NCBI RefSeq assembly: GCF_021513275.1
Contig: NZ_CP090978.1
Coordinates: 4,526,001 to 4,590,000 of the forward strand
Length of the DNA stretch: 64,000 bases
Origin: Paenibacillus hexagrammi
GTDB taxonomy: Bacteria > Bacillota > Bacilli > Paenibacillales > NBRC-103111
Direction: 5' to 3'
Position numbers and translations under genes: made by a program. The first letter of the stretch is position 1, and each line of letters starts with the position of its first letter. A model generated the notes under the pieces. The model did not search any database. It worked only from the letters and a program-made list of their open reading frames with translations, and had not been told where the DNA came from. Of this stretch, positions 25,103 through 33,907 are shown in pieces.

Positions 25103-26215
25103 ATGACGCATAGAGAGCTGCCGCCTGAAGGCTATTACAGCACCTTCAAGGAATGGCTGAACACGACAAGTCTGCGTAAGCGAAAGCATCGAAAACGCAA
25201 GCATTTTAACGATCCCGTTGATCTGAGCGAGCCCCTTGGGTTAGAGAGCCCGACATTCTGGACGCTGCGCTTTTCCGAGGCGAGGGATCCTTACCGTCAG
25301 CGAAACGGGATCATCGACATCATGCCCAAAGGACGGATATGCGGTGCGAAGCCCGATGTACTCTCACCCGATCATAAGCTGATCTGGGAGCATTCCCGTG
25401 AGATGCATAAGGATCCGCAGAAGCATTCCATCTTTGAGCTGCAGAAGCTGCCGCCTCTTACGTACACAGACGATATTGTGGCACTGCTCAGCAGCAAAGA
25501 CAGCCATATCTATTACCACTGGATGTTCGATGTGCTCCCCCGCATCTATCTCATGCACAAACGCGGCATCCTAGCGGACAAATATGTCATTAACGGCAAG
25601 CGGCTGGCCCCGTTTCAATATGAAACTCTCCAGGCGCTGGGCATCCGGCGCAGCCAAATTATCGAAAGCCACGATGAGCTGCATCTGCAAGCGAGAAAGC
25701 TGATCATGCCGCATTTTACTTCCGGAATTCGGCCCCAGTGGGTGTGTGAATTTCTGCGTAAAAAACTGATGATCCAGCCAAAGCTGGCGCCGATTCCCGG
25801 CTATAAACGGATTTACATCAGTAGAGCCAATGCCCGTAAGAGAAAGCTCCTTAATGAGCCTGAGGTCATAAGGCTTCTTCAGAAGTACGGCTTTCGAAGC
25901 GTAAGTCTGGAAACGATGCCTGTTTCCCAGCAAATTCAAATCTTCTCCGGTGCGGAGGCTGTCGTGGCGCCTCATGGAGCCGGGCTGACCAATATTGTGT
26001 TCAGTCCCCCCGGCATCAAGGTCATTGAGATGCTTTCTCCCCAGTTGGTACACAACTGTTATCCGATCCTGAGCAGCCACATGAAGCATCAGCATTACTA
26101 CCTCATCGGCGAAGGGGAGCGCCCGCCGGAGTATATTGACCCTCATGACCATAAGGCTGACATTCGCGTCAACTTGAACGAGCTGCACCGGCTGTTGAAG
26201 ATGGCCCGACTTTAG
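25103..26215 (+). CDS. GT61-family glycosyltransferase
   Basis: 370 residues. A basic stretch near residue 25 (LRKRKHRKRKH) recalls the tails of other enzymes here. The GT61 (DUF563) core has HIYYHWMFDVLPRIYLM, KRIYISRANARKRKLLN, VAPHGAGLTNIVFSPPG and VIEMLSPQLVHNCYPILS. The family includes xylosyl and arabinosyl transferases, and UDP-xylose genes lie just downstream on the other strand. The ATG at 25103 follows GAGGTGAG; an ATG 15 bases earlier overlaps that site. The gene ends at a strong bidirectional terminator. Confidence 0.83.
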   Translation: MTHRELPPEGYYSTFKEWLNTTSLRKRKHRKRKHFNDPVDLSEPLGLESPTFWTLRFSEARDPYRQRNGIIDIMPKGRICGAKPDVLSPDHKLIWEHSREMHKDPQKHSIFELQKLPPLTYTDDIVALLSSKDSHIYYHWMFDVLPRIYLMHKRGILADKYVINGKRLAPFQYETLQALGIRRSQIIESHDELHLQARKLIMPHFTSGIRPQWVCEFLRKKLMIQPKLAPIPGYKRIYISRANARKRKLLNEPEVIRLLQKYGFRSVSLETMPVSQQIQIFSGAEAVVAPHGAGLTNIVFSPPGIKVIEMLSPQLVHNCYPILSSHMKHQHYYLIGEGERPPEYIDPHDHKADIRVNLNELHRLLKMARL

Positions 26216-26225
26216 CACAAAAGAA

Positions 26226-26256
26226 AAGCGTCTCCCTGAAGCGGAGACGCTTTTTT
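26226..26256. terminator. Bidirectional terminator between convergent operons
   Basis: Ten-base stem AAGCGTCTCC / GGAGACGCTT with a seven-base loop and six T on the plus strand; A-rich flank gives a T tract on the minus strand. It ends the GT61 operon and the HipA-like gene. Confidence 0.85.
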
Positions 26257-26261
26257 CCACA

Positions 26262-27032
26262 TCATATATTATTCTTGTCGATATATTCCCTCATCACGCC
26301 GGGCAGCGCTTTTTTCGCATATTTCAAATGCTTATACAGTGCCTCCTGATAGGAGTCGGACACGTTCCAATCGTCGGGCAGCATATCGATAATGTGCCTA
26401 AGATCATCATTGTGAATAGCCGTGATTTTATCCACATAATCCATCAGCTGCTTTTTATGGGTAATCAATGTATGGAACCAGCGGAATACTTTGCCCCTCC
26501 TGACGGACAAAGGCAAGAATTCCCTGCTGGGGTTATCCGGCGTTATATTAAAGCAATTCGTATGGTCTATCATCTGGAACACATATTGGTTGCCTTTGGG
26601 CACAAGCAGCAAATTCTTTTCATTTCGGTCCGAATTACTCGTATAGTGATCAAACACGATCAGTCCCGGAACCTGATCCACATTCTTGATCTCGTGTCTT
26701 TTGGGCCTGCTATCCAGATCGGTAACATGCAACGCTCGTTCCACAAACCGGCTTGCCGATTGCCGGCCGGATCGGAACGATTTGCTGCGAAGCTCGTCAT
26801 ACTCTTCAATAAACTGCTTGGTGATGCGGATTGTTTTGTAACGGGGAATGGGCAGCTCTAGCAATGCCCCTAAATGATTAACAATGAATTCATTGATGAG
26901 TACCCAATCTCCTTGCGGATTATTTTTAAATTTGACCACATACCGTCGTCCGTCGCTGCATGCAATCAAATGCGGTGAAGATTTGCCTCTGGACATGGGC
27001 CGAATGTAGGTGACGGGCTTAATGGTCCCCAT
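26262..27032 (-). CDS. HipA-like kinase-fold protein
   Basis: 256 residues. It resembles stand-alone HipA-type kinase domains: RRYVVKFKNNPQGDW carries the ATP-binding Lys, VLINEFIVNHLGALLELP follows, the catalytic Asp lies in YTSNSDRNEKNLLL (DRxxxN), and the metal Asp in QMIDHTNCF. There is no HipB partner nearby, so it is unlikely to be a toxin-antitoxin pair. It is the last gene of the UDP-xylose operon, 23 bases after ugd. A role as a protein or sugar kinase in surface assembly is a guess. ATG 27032 is preceded by a G-rich site (AGGAAGGGGGG). Confidence 0.7.
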   Translation of the reverse strand: MGTIKPVTYIRPMSRGKSSPHLIACSDGRRYVVKFKNNPQGDWVLINEFIVNHLGALLELPIPRYKTIRITKQFIEEYDELRSKSFRSGRQSASRFVERALHVTDLDSRPKRHEIKNVDQVPGLIVFDHYTSNSDRNEKNLLLVPKGNQYVFQMIDHTNCFNITPDNPSREFLPLSVRRGKVFRWFHTLITHKKQLMDYVDKITAIHNDDLRHIIDMLPDDWNVSDSYQEALYKHLKYAKKALPGVMREYIDKNNI

Positions 27033-27055
27033 ACTATCCCCCCCTTCCTAGGAAG

Positions 27056-28429
27056 TTATTTACCTAAACCCTCGTAAATAAAACCAGCCTCATCTAATTG
27101 CTGCGGATCTAAGAAGTTACGTGTGTCCAGGATGTAGCCGTCGTAGTTCATAGCGGATCTCATCTCATCCCAATGCAGAAACTGGTATTCCTCCCAGTGA
27201 GTTAGAAGGATGATCCCGTCTGCGGTATGCGCCGTATCTTCGGGACGCTCACAGTAGTGTACAGTCAGATGCGGATTCACCTTGCGAAACATCTCCATGC
27301 CTTGGGGATCGTGAACCGCGACAGTAGCCCCCAGCTTGAGAAGCTTCTCAATGATATAAGAGGCTTGCGTACTGCGTGCGTCGTCCGTATTCGGCTTAAA
27401 GGTAAGCCCCAGAATACCGATATGCTTGCCCTGGAGTGATGTAAGGGCGCGCTCCACCTTGTGGATGCAATAGTCATGCATCCCTTGGTTCGCCTGGACG
27501 GCCGCCTTGACGATCGTCAGCTCACTCCCGCTCCGCTGACTGGCCTGCAGAATTTCCGCGGTATCCTTCGGAAAGCAGCTGCCGCTCCAACCGCTCGATA
27601 CTTGCAGGAATTTGGCTCCAATCCGGGAGTCCAGTCCCATGCCATAGGCTACATCGAGCACATTGGCTCCCAGCGCTTCGCACAACCTGGCTACCTCGTT
27701 CATGTAGCTGATTTTCACCGCCAGGAATGCATTGGATACGTATTTGATCAGCTCAGCCGATGTAGCATCGGTTTGCACATACACCGGAGCAGGCGAGCTC
27801 AGTCGATGTGCGAACATCCCCCGGATGAATGAATGATCAAGGAAGTTTCTTTCCATAAGCGGTTGGTATAGGGCTCTCATCGTATCTGCCGCCTGTTCGT
27901 ATCCGGCTCCTACTACAATCCGATCGGGAAAGAATACGTCCTCCAGCGCATAGCCTTCCCGTAAAAATTCAGGATTGCTTACCACGGCAAAATGCTGATT
28001 ATGAAGCAGGCCCGACGCTTCCTCGATGAGTGAAGCCACCCATTGGGCGGTCCCGGCGGGTACTGTGGATTTGTTCACAATAACCGTGAATTTGCCCGGA
28101 TTCAGATGCTTACCCAGGCTGCGCGCCGCCGATTCCACATACTTTAAATCAGCGGTTCCATCTGATCGGGAAGGTGTCCCTACTGCTATAAAAATCACAT
28201 CCGCACGGTAGACACACTCATAGCTTTGTGTCGCAGAAAGCATGGCCGAATGAACCATCTGTGAGATCAGCTCAGAGAGATGCGGCTCGAAAATCGGACT
28301 TACTCCCCGATTCATTTCATCTACTTTTTTGCTGTCCGTATCAACAATGACGGTAGGATAGCCTAACGCTGCGAATGCGGTACCTGTCACGCTGCCTACA
28401 TACCCCGAGCCAATACATACTACCTCCAT
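27056..28429 (-). CDS. ugd: UDP-glucose 6-dehydrogenase
   Basis: 457 residues. NAD-binding CIGSGYVGSVTGTAFAALG, TVPAGTAQWV, SNPEFLREGYALED, SAELIKYVSNAFLAVKISY, the catalytic Cys in WSGSCFPKDTAEI, and GILGLTFKPNTDDARSTQ. These fit Ugd, which makes UDP-glucuronate. Placed right after uxs and galU it completes UDP-glucose to UDP-glucuronate to UDP-xylose. ATG 28429 starts one base after the stop of uxs, with GGAGGGG six bases upstream. It differs from the AlgD-like enzyme at 17268 in the GGSC motif (FPKD against LPKD). Confidence 0.87.
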   Translation of the reverse strand: MEVVCIGSGYVGSVTGTAFAALGYPTVIVDTDSKKVDEMNRGVSPIFEPHLSELISQMVHSAMLSATQSYECVYRADVIFIAVGTPSRSDGTADLKYVESAARSLGKHLNPGKFTVIVNKSTVPAGTAQWVASLIEEASGLLHNQHFAVVSNPEFLREGYALEDVFFPDRIVVGAGYEQAADTMRALYQPLMERNFLDHSFIRGMFAHRLSSPAPVYVQTDATSAELIKYVSNAFLAVKISYMNEVARLCEALGANVLDVAYGMGLDSRIGAKFLQVSSGWSGSCFPKDTAEILQASQRSGSELTIVKAAVQANQGMHDYCIHKVERALTSLQGKHIGILGLTFKPNTDDARSTQASYIIEKLLKLGATVAVHDPQGMEMFRKVNPHLTVHYCERPEDTAHTADGIILLTHWEEYQFLHWDEMRSAMNYDGYILDTRNFLDPQQLDEAGFIYEGLGK

Positions 28430-28430
28430 G

Positions 28431-29399
28431 TCAGTCCCCTCCATTCAATGCCATCTGCTTTCTATAGGCATGAATCGTTAAGCACAGTCCTTCCGAAAGC
28501 CCCACACGTGGTTCCCATCCAAGCAGCTTTCTTGCTTTATCAATGACCGGCCGCCGTAATCGAGGGTCATCGGCAGGGAGCGGGCTAAACGTAATCCTGC
28601 TGTCCGAATGGGACAGCTCTTTGATCCACTGGGCAACCTGTATAATCGTCGTCTCTACAGGGCTGCCGATGTTGATGGTCTCGCCTGTTGCCCGGTCACT
28701 CTCCATCATCAGTTCGAGTGCGCGCACTGTATCGTCAACATAGCAGAAGGAACGGGTTTGCGATCCATCACCGTATACCGTCATGTCCCGGCAGGCGAGT
28801 GCCTGAGTGACAAAGTTGGAGATGACTCTGCCATCATCATTGCGTAAACCGGCCGAATACGTATTAAAAATGCGGGCAATCTTCACTTCTACGCCATACC
28901 TGTGCCAGTATTCATAACACAGCACTTCTCCTAATCTCTTGGCTTCGTCGTAGCAGGCTCTCGGGCCCCATGTGTTAACATGGCCTCTGTAGGTCTCCGG
29001 CTGAGGATGAACCTCGGGGTCGCCATACACCTCACTAGTGCTCGAAAAGAGCAGCTTAGCCTGGTTGCGCTTAGCAAGCTCGAGCATATGCTTTGTCCCC
29101 GCCGTATTGACTAGAATCGTCGAGAATGGATTAGCCTGGTAATACTTAGGGGAAGCGGGAGAAGCTAAATGATAAATTTCTTCAGCCTCATTCAGCTCAG
29201 AATGCAGCAGCGTCGTCTCCTGCGAGACATCGCAGGTGATGCAGGTGAACAGCGGAGATTCCGTGAGCTCCGCTATGTTCTCCATCCTGCCTGTAGAGAA
29301 ATTATCCAGTCCAACCACTTGGTTCCCTTGCGCGATTAGCCGTTTAGCCAAGTGAGATCCCAAAAAACCCGCAGCGCCGGTAATGACGATTTTCTTCAT
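28431..29399 (-). CDS. uxs: UDP-glucuronate decarboxylase (UDP-xylose synthase)
   Basis: 322 residues, extended SDR. GAAGFLGSHLAKRL, HLASPASPKYYQANP, FSSTSEVYGDPEVHPQ, GPRACYDEAKRLGE with the YxxxK pair, and GSQTRSFCYVDD are all specific to UXS-type enzymes, which turn UDP-glucuronate into UDP-xylose. The ATG at 29399 overlaps the galU stop by four bases and the stop is one base before ugd, so the three are tightly coupled. The product suggests xylose in the surface glycan; the nearby GT61 enzymes are plausible users (inference). Confidence 0.88.
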   Translation of the reverse strand: MKKIVITGAAGFLGSHLAKRLIAQGNQVVGLDNFSTGRMENIAELTESPLFTCITCDVSQETTLLHSELNEAEEIYHLASPASPKYYQANPFSTILVNTAGTKHMLELAKRNQAKLLFSSTSEVYGDPEVHPQPETYRGHVNTWGPRACYDEAKRLGEVLCYEYWHRYGVEVKIARIFNTYSAGLRNDDGRVISNFVTQALACRDMTVYGDGSQTRSFCYVDDTVRALELMMESDRATGETINIGSPVETTIIQVAQWIKELSHSDSRITFSPLPADDPRLRRPVIDKARKLLGWEPRVGLSEGLCLTIHAYRKQMALNGGD

Positions 29400-30277
29400 G
29401 TCATGTCTCCTCCGTTCGAAGAGAATTGGCGCAGGTAGGACCAAAATTCGTCTTGCAGCGCTTCGTTTTTACAAGCCAACTCAACGGTAGCTTTTAAGAA
29501 GCCAAGTTTATCGCCGACATCATAGAGACGGCCTTGGAATTCATAAGCATACAGGGGTTTAGCATGAGCCAGCTCCTGCAAAGCGTCAGTAAGCTGGATC
29601 TCCCCGCCTACGCCTACGGACTGATGTTCCAGAATGCCGAAGATATCCGGATCCAGAATGTATCTGCCCACAATAGCTGCATTGGATGGCGGATTGCTTT
29701 TGGGTTTTTCTACGAGGTTGTTGACCCGATAAAGACCATCTGCAATTAACGTTCCATCAACGACTCCGTACTTGCTTACGTCGGACCAATCCACTTTTTC
29801 CACAGCTAGAACTGAGTTCTGCTTGTGCTCATAGATGTCAATGAGCTGCTTCAGGCAAGGAACCGGGCTGTCGATAATCATATCGCCAAGCAGAACAGCA
29901 AACGGCTCGTTGCCGATAAATTTGCGCGCGCACCAAATTGCGTGTCCCAGTCCAAGCGCTTGCTTCTGCCGAACATAGTGAATGTCGACAAGATTGGTAA
30001 TCTCATCGACTAACTGAAGCAAGCTTTGTTTGTTCTTCTCCCGCAAATTTGTCTCTAATTCGTAGTTCACATCAAAATGATCTTCAATCGATCGCTTGCT
30101 GCGGCCGGTTACGATCATAATATCTTCAATGCCCGATTGAACCGCTTCTTCCACAATATATTGAATCGTCGGCTTGTCGACGATGGGCAGCATCTCTTTA
30201 GGCATCGCCTTGGTAGCCGGAAGAAATCGGGTTCCTAGCCCTGCCGCAGGAATGATGGCCTTTTTGATCGTTTTCAT
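29396..30277 (-). CDS. galU: UTP-glucose-1-phosphate uridylyltransferase
   Basis: 293 residues. KAIIPAAGLGTRFLPATKAM is the GalU nucleotide-binding signature, followed by MLPIVDKPTIQYIVEEA, GLGHAIWCAR, LLGDMIID, NLVEKPKSNPPSN and GGEIQLTDAL. It makes UDP-glucose, the substrate of Ugd. The ATG at 30277 is preceded by AAGGGAAGG; 11 extra codons upstream are not family-like. It follows the GT4/DNRLRE gene after 29 bases and overlaps uxs. Confidence 0.9.
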   Translation of the reverse strand: MKTIKKAIIPAAGLGTRFLPATKAMPKEMLPIVDKPTIQYIVEEAVQSGIEDIMIVTGRSKRSIEDHFDVNYELETNLREKNKQSLLQLVDEITNLVDIHYVRQKQALGLGHAIWCARKFIGNEPFAVLLGDMIIDSPVPCLKQLIDIYEHKQNSVLAVEKVDWSDVSKYGVVDGTLIADGLYRVNNLVEKPKSNPPSNAAIVGRYILDPDIFGILEHQSVGVGGEIQLTDALQELAHAKPLYAYEFQGRLYDVGDKLGFLKATVELACKNEALQDEFWSYLRQFSSNGGDMT

Positions 30278-30306
30278 CGCCTTCCCTTCTTTCTCCGGAT
30301 GTAAGG

Positions 30307-32439
30307 TCAACTGTCAAATTTACCACTTATCACAACATGCAGACGCGGTTTTTTCAAAGCAGACACCCTTGGTACATAAACCCCATGATTGCTGAGTTGA
30401 TCCTGCATCCAGCTTTGAGCCAAGCTCGTGCATTCCCAGGTGAACAGCTTTCTGGTTACTCTCTTGCTCTTCGGCTTAGCTGCCGTCTTGTAAATAGGTA
30501 ACGCCCGTATAGAGGGTCTGCGCCTGACCGCGCTTCGGCTGGACCAAGGGGACTTGATTCTGTGAATACGAAGCACCTTCGTAACGGCTTGAATCTGCAT
30601 CACCGCTCGTTCAATGGTACAATCTGGGGGCAGCTCTCCTAAATTAAAGGAGAAATAAGAGACGGGACCTGTCTTCAGCAGCAGTCTTCTGTACCTGTTA
30701 GGTGTTAAATAGACGCTGCGGGTCGTGACCCTTGCTATGGTTTCAGAGGCTTTAGCGCTATCCGATTCTTGATCGGAGTGATTGTCATGCGATGAGGCTT
30801 CCGTTGCCGTCTCCGAATCCCGCTCCGCTTCATGTGAGGATTCTTCATTCGAATGCTCAGGCTGAGCCTGAGAGCCATTCTCATCAAAAACCTCATCCAG
30901 CTCGTTAAATAAGCCGTCTTCCACAATACCCTGGAATTTGTCTATATAGTTAGGAAGCGTGTGTTTTTCGGAAATGTACTTTCTGGTCTTCTGACGCATT
31001 TGCTGCCGTAGTCCTTTATCCCGATAGAGCTTCTGCATCGAAACATACAATTGCTCTTCCCATTGACCGTCTGATCCGATTTTGCAGACGACTTCGTCCG
31101 GCAGCTCCTCTATCATATCGGAGTCTCTTACAATGGCTGCTTTGCCATAGGCCAAGATATCAAGCACTGCTGCAGGAGAAGCTGCGTCGTGATCATCAAA
31201 CATGTGTATGCAGGCATCAGAGAGGCTTAAAGCGGTCTGGTAGCCTTTGCGATCCGTGCAGGCCTTGAATTCAATGATATTGTCCAAGCCGAGTTCCTTC
31301 ACCAACTCTCGCAGACTTTCACCGGCTTGCGCTGCATAGGGGCCGTACACAACGTACCTGATATCCGTATTCCCTTCGTCGACCAACCGTTTGACCATGC
31401 GGATTGCCGAGACGACCCAGGCATGCTCTTCTGACTGGATGAAGCTGGAAAACACGAAATTTCTGGCCGTCACTAGCGAGATCATGACCGGCAGCTTTTG
31501 CGGCAATCGAATGTAGCCCACATTGTGAAATCCTTTATCATGCAGGATTTTCTTAGCTCTACGGCTGTGTACGATGATGGCTCGGGCCTTTTCCAGATAA
31601 TAGTCCACTTCATATAAGCCGAGCTTGCGCAGCTCAAGATCATGAAGCACAACGATACCGGGATAGCGAAGCACATAGGGAACCATGTACTTATGCTCCG
31701 TACTGTCGCCGAGTTGAAACATGACATCGTCGTACAGCTGCGCCCGATTTACAAATTCGGCATGACGGAAAATCCGGTACGCAGGTTCTTCCGAATTCAA
31801 GCTGGAGTGGGGTTCATACCCGTCCCCGATAAAAACATCGCATTCGTACCTCTCTTGCAGTGCAGGCAGAACAAGTTGAATATAGTGATTCAAATCAGAG
31901 TCCGATGCTGTCATCGGGGTGAAGACAGCCAATCTTTTGCGCAGGTCCTGTTGATAGTTCACCTCGGTTGCAAGCTTGACTTTTTCGGCCGGAGCCCCGG
32001 CATATTGAATCGCATCCTCTCGAACGGAGGAAGAAGCAGCTAAGATAAGATCACAAGATTGAAGGAAATTCAAGTAAGCAGCCGAGCTTTCCGTTGCGGA
32101 GTCGTTCCTTACATGGGACGTGCTTACAAATCTCTCTGACAGCATATGCTGCACATACAAGACGACCTTGCTTTTACCGAACCATTCTTTCCGCCAGAGA
32201 GCTTGATCCGAGCCAGGCAAATCAAATACGTGGAAGCAGTGGATATGATGTTCTTCAATGAATTGCCGGATTTGATCCGGCAAGGATACATGCCGGGAAT
32301 CGGTTTTCTCATAAAAAAAGTGATATACATCATCAGGGTTGCTTCGTTTTACATGATGGATGAATTTCTCTACTCCTTCGAGCAGCCTGGGGTCGGTCGA
32401 GCTTCCAAGCATTAGAGACATATCAAAAGCGATATTCAT
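30307..32439 (-). CDS. GT4 glycosyltransferase fused to a C-terminal DNRLRE-like domain
   Basis: 710 residues from ATG 32439 (CAGGTGGTG upstream). N-terminal GT-B body: NIAFDMSLMLGSSTDPRLLE, VVLHDLELRKLGLYEVDYY, FVFSSFIQSEEHAWVVSAI, YVVYGPYAAQAGESLREL and the donor-site region LSDACIHMFDDHDAASPAAV. From about 520 to 570 runs an acidic Ser/Glu/His linker. The last 137 residues resemble DNRLRE domains of secreted adhesive proteins: VSYFSFNLGELPPDCTIERA, IKSPWSSRSAVRRRPSI, FTWECTSLAQSWMQDQ. A surface domain on a sugar transferase is unusual and may tether the enzyme to the spore. A CATACGATA box lies 39 bases upstream. Confidence 0.75.
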   Translation of the reverse strand: MNIAFDMSLMLGSSTDPRLLEGVEKFIHHVKRSNPDDVYHFFYEKTDSRHVSLPDQIRQFIEEHHIHCFHVFDLPGSDQALWRKEWFGKSKVVLYVQHMLSERFVSTSHVRNDSATESSAAYLNFLQSCDLILAASSSVREDAIQYAGAPAEKVKLATEVNYQQDLRKRLAVFTPMTASDSDLNHYIQLVLPALQERYECDVFIGDGYEPHSSLNSEEPAYRIFRHAEFVNRAQLYDDVMFQLGDSTEHKYMVPYVLRYPGIVVLHDLELRKLGLYEVDYYLEKARAIIVHSRRAKKILHDKGFHNVGYIRLPQKLPVMISLVTARNFVFSSFIQSEEHAWVVSAIRMVKRLVDEGNTDIRYVVYGPYAAQAGESLRELVKELGLDNIIEFKACTDRKGYQTALSLSDACIHMFDDHDAASPAAVLDILAYGKAAIVRDSDMIEELPDEVVCKIGSDGQWEEQLYVSMQKLYRDKGLRQQMRQKTRKYISEKHTLPNYIDKFQGIVEDGLFNELDEVFDENGSQAQPEHSNEESSHEAERDSETATEASSHDNHSDQESDSAKASETIARVTTRSVYLTPNRYRRLLLKTGPVSYFSFNLGELPPDCTIERAVMQIQAVTKVLRIHRIKSPWSSRSAVRRRPSIRALPIYKTAAKPKSKRVTRKLFTWECTSLAQSWMQDQLSNHGVYVPRVSALKKPRLHVVISGKFDS

Positions 32440-32477
32440 TGTGTCACCACCTGTTGGACTTGATCTTTCTTGTTTCA

Positions 32478-32486
32478 TATCGTATG
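32478..32486 (-). promoter_or_regulatory. Putative SigK/SigE-type -10 box
   Basis: CATACGATA on the minus strand, identical to the box at 23229, upstream of the UDP-xylose operon. It also argues that translation starts at 32439 and not further upstream, because earlier in-frame starts would lie within the box. No AC at the expected -35 distance. Confidence 0.5.
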
Positions 32487-32558
32487 CATACCTATGAAAA
32501 CCTAGCTAGACCATGAACCAGATGGCAAAAATTTGGCGTTTGTCCTCTTGCAATATAG

Positions 32559-33596
32559 CTACTGATCCTTCTCTTTTACAAGAGTAGGTTCCATAGATTT
32601 AATCACATTCTTAATCTTCTGTTCCTCTGATTTGCGGCATACCAGCAATCCGTCCTTGGTAGAGACGACGATCAGATCCTCAATTCCAATCGCAATGACG
32701 GTTTGATGATCGGTATAAATGATAGAATCGTTCACGTTCTGCCCGTATACATCGCCAAATAGTAGATTGCCGTTGTCATCCGTTGAAAACACCCGCTCCA
32801 GCGACGTCCACGAGCCGATATCATCCCATATAAAATCAACCGGAATCGTATAAATCGTATGTGCTTTCTCCAGGATGGCGTAATCTACCGAGATGCGAGG
32901 CATGGAAGCGTAGACTTCCTCCAGATTGTCCTCGGCACCATACAGCTGCTCCCACAAGTCTGATTGATAGAGCCGCAGGTAATGTGCAATCGTAGAAGGC
33001 TTCCAAATACATATACCGCTGTTCCAATACGTATCGGATTGCTGAAACAGCTCCTTCGCTTTTTGTTCGTTCGGTTTTTCCATAAAGGTGTCCACCCGAA
33101 AAGCATATCCGCCGGTTTGTCCGGGGAATGTGCGGATATAGCCGTAGCCGGTTTCCGGACGAGTCGGTACGATCCCCAGAGTCACAATCGTTTCATTCTC
33201 GCTGGCCAGCCTTTCCGCTTTCAGCAAAGCTTCCCACAAGGCATCATCTTCGGGGATGTATTGGTCCGATGGTGCAGTAATCAGTACCTCATCCAAGCCT
33301 TCTTTTAGAAAAAAACGCGCTGTAAGCGCTATACAGGGGCCTGTATCCCTCTGATCGGGCTCGACAATCACATGGTCCTTCTCCAGACAGGGGAGTTGTT
33401 CGTAGATGAGCTCCAGATAGGAGGAACCGGCAACGACATATATGTCACGGGCATCCACATATTTAAGGAAGCGCTGATATGTCTGCTGGAGCATGCTCTC
33501 GTGGGAGGTTAGCGCGAGAAACTGCTTGGGCTTGGAATCTACGCTTCTGGGCCAAAATCGCAGGCCCTTCCCTCCGGCCATTATCACCACTTTCAT
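32559..33596 (-). CDS. manC: Mannose-1-phosphate guanylyltransferase
   Basis: 345 residues. MKVVIMAGGKGLRFWPRS is the GDP-mannose pyrophosphorylase signature, with KPKQFLAL, VEPDQRDTGPCIALTA, ITAPSDQYIPED, GYGYIRT, FMEKPNEQKA, YWNSGICIWKP and VDFIWDDIGSW. It forms GDP-mannose, which the AlgD-like enzyme at 17268 could oxidise. It lacks the C-terminal isomerase domain of bifunctional enzymes. ATG 33596 lies nine bases after AAAAAGGAG. AATACAAT about 40 bases before the start resembles the mother-cell -10 boxes but has one mismatch. Confidence 0.88.
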   Translation of the reverse strand: MKVVIMAGGKGLRFWPRSVDSKPKQFLALTSHESMLQQTYQRFLKYVDARDIYVVAGSSYLELIYEQLPCLEKDHVIVEPDQRDTGPCIALTARFFLKEGLDEVLITAPSDQYIPEDDALWEALLKAERLASENETIVTLGIVPTRPETGYGYIRTFPGQTGGYAFRVDTFMEKPNEQKAKELFQQSDTYWNSGICIWKPSTIAHYLRLYQSDLWEQLYGAEDNLEEVYASMPRISVDYAILEKAHTIYTIPVDFIWDDIGSWTSLERVFSTDDNGNLLFGDVYGQNVNDSIIYTDHQTVIAIGIEDLIVVSTKDGLLVCRKSEEQKIKNVIKSMEPTLVKEKDQ

Positions 33597-33790
33597 CAGG
33601 CTCATCTCCTTTTTAATTTCAAGGATTTCTGTTCCATTGTATTCCCCCATACTGGCGGGAAAGTGGACGAATAGCTCCAGTGGCGGAAAAATGGTTACTC
33701 GTCCACTGTTTGCAGGGCAGGGTTGGAGATAAGCGATTGGAATAGAGCTACGGAAGCTGATAAAGGGGAACTGGAGGTCTCCTTACTTTT

Positions 33791-33870
33791 TCGATTCCAT
33801 AACAAAATGTCGACAGCGATTGGAGTAAAGCTGCGGAAGCACGGAATGGACCCTACTTTATAGACAAACA
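33791..33870. repeat. Interspersed non-coding repeat, copy B
   Basis: This stretch (ATAACAAAATGTCGACAGCG, then GGAGTAAAGCTGCGGAAGC and AATGGACCCTACTTTAT) is a close copy of 17140..17229 and of the reverse complement of 42793..42893. A partial direct repeat of the middle (GCGATTGGAATAGAGCTACGG) lies at about 33733. The whole gap 33597..33907 has no gene: besides the repeat it holds the manC leader with an inverted repeat GTGGACGA / TCGTCCAC and the terminator below. Confidence 0.6.
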
Positions 33871-33898
33871 AAGGACCATGTCCGGAGACACGGTCCTT
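33871..33898 (-). terminator. Probable terminator of the giant repeat gene
   Basis: Stem AAGGACC-A-TGTC / GACA-C-GGTCCTT with one internal mismatch and a four-base loop, ten bases after the stop codon. On the minus strand it is followed by TTTGTTTGT, a weak T tract. Confidence 0.55.
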
Positions 33899-33907
33899 AT
33901 CACCCCG

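Noticed and set aside
26262-27032. HipAB toxin-antitoxin system
   Set aside because: There is no HipB-like DNA-binding gene next to it, and the gene is the last of a sugar-nucleotide operon.
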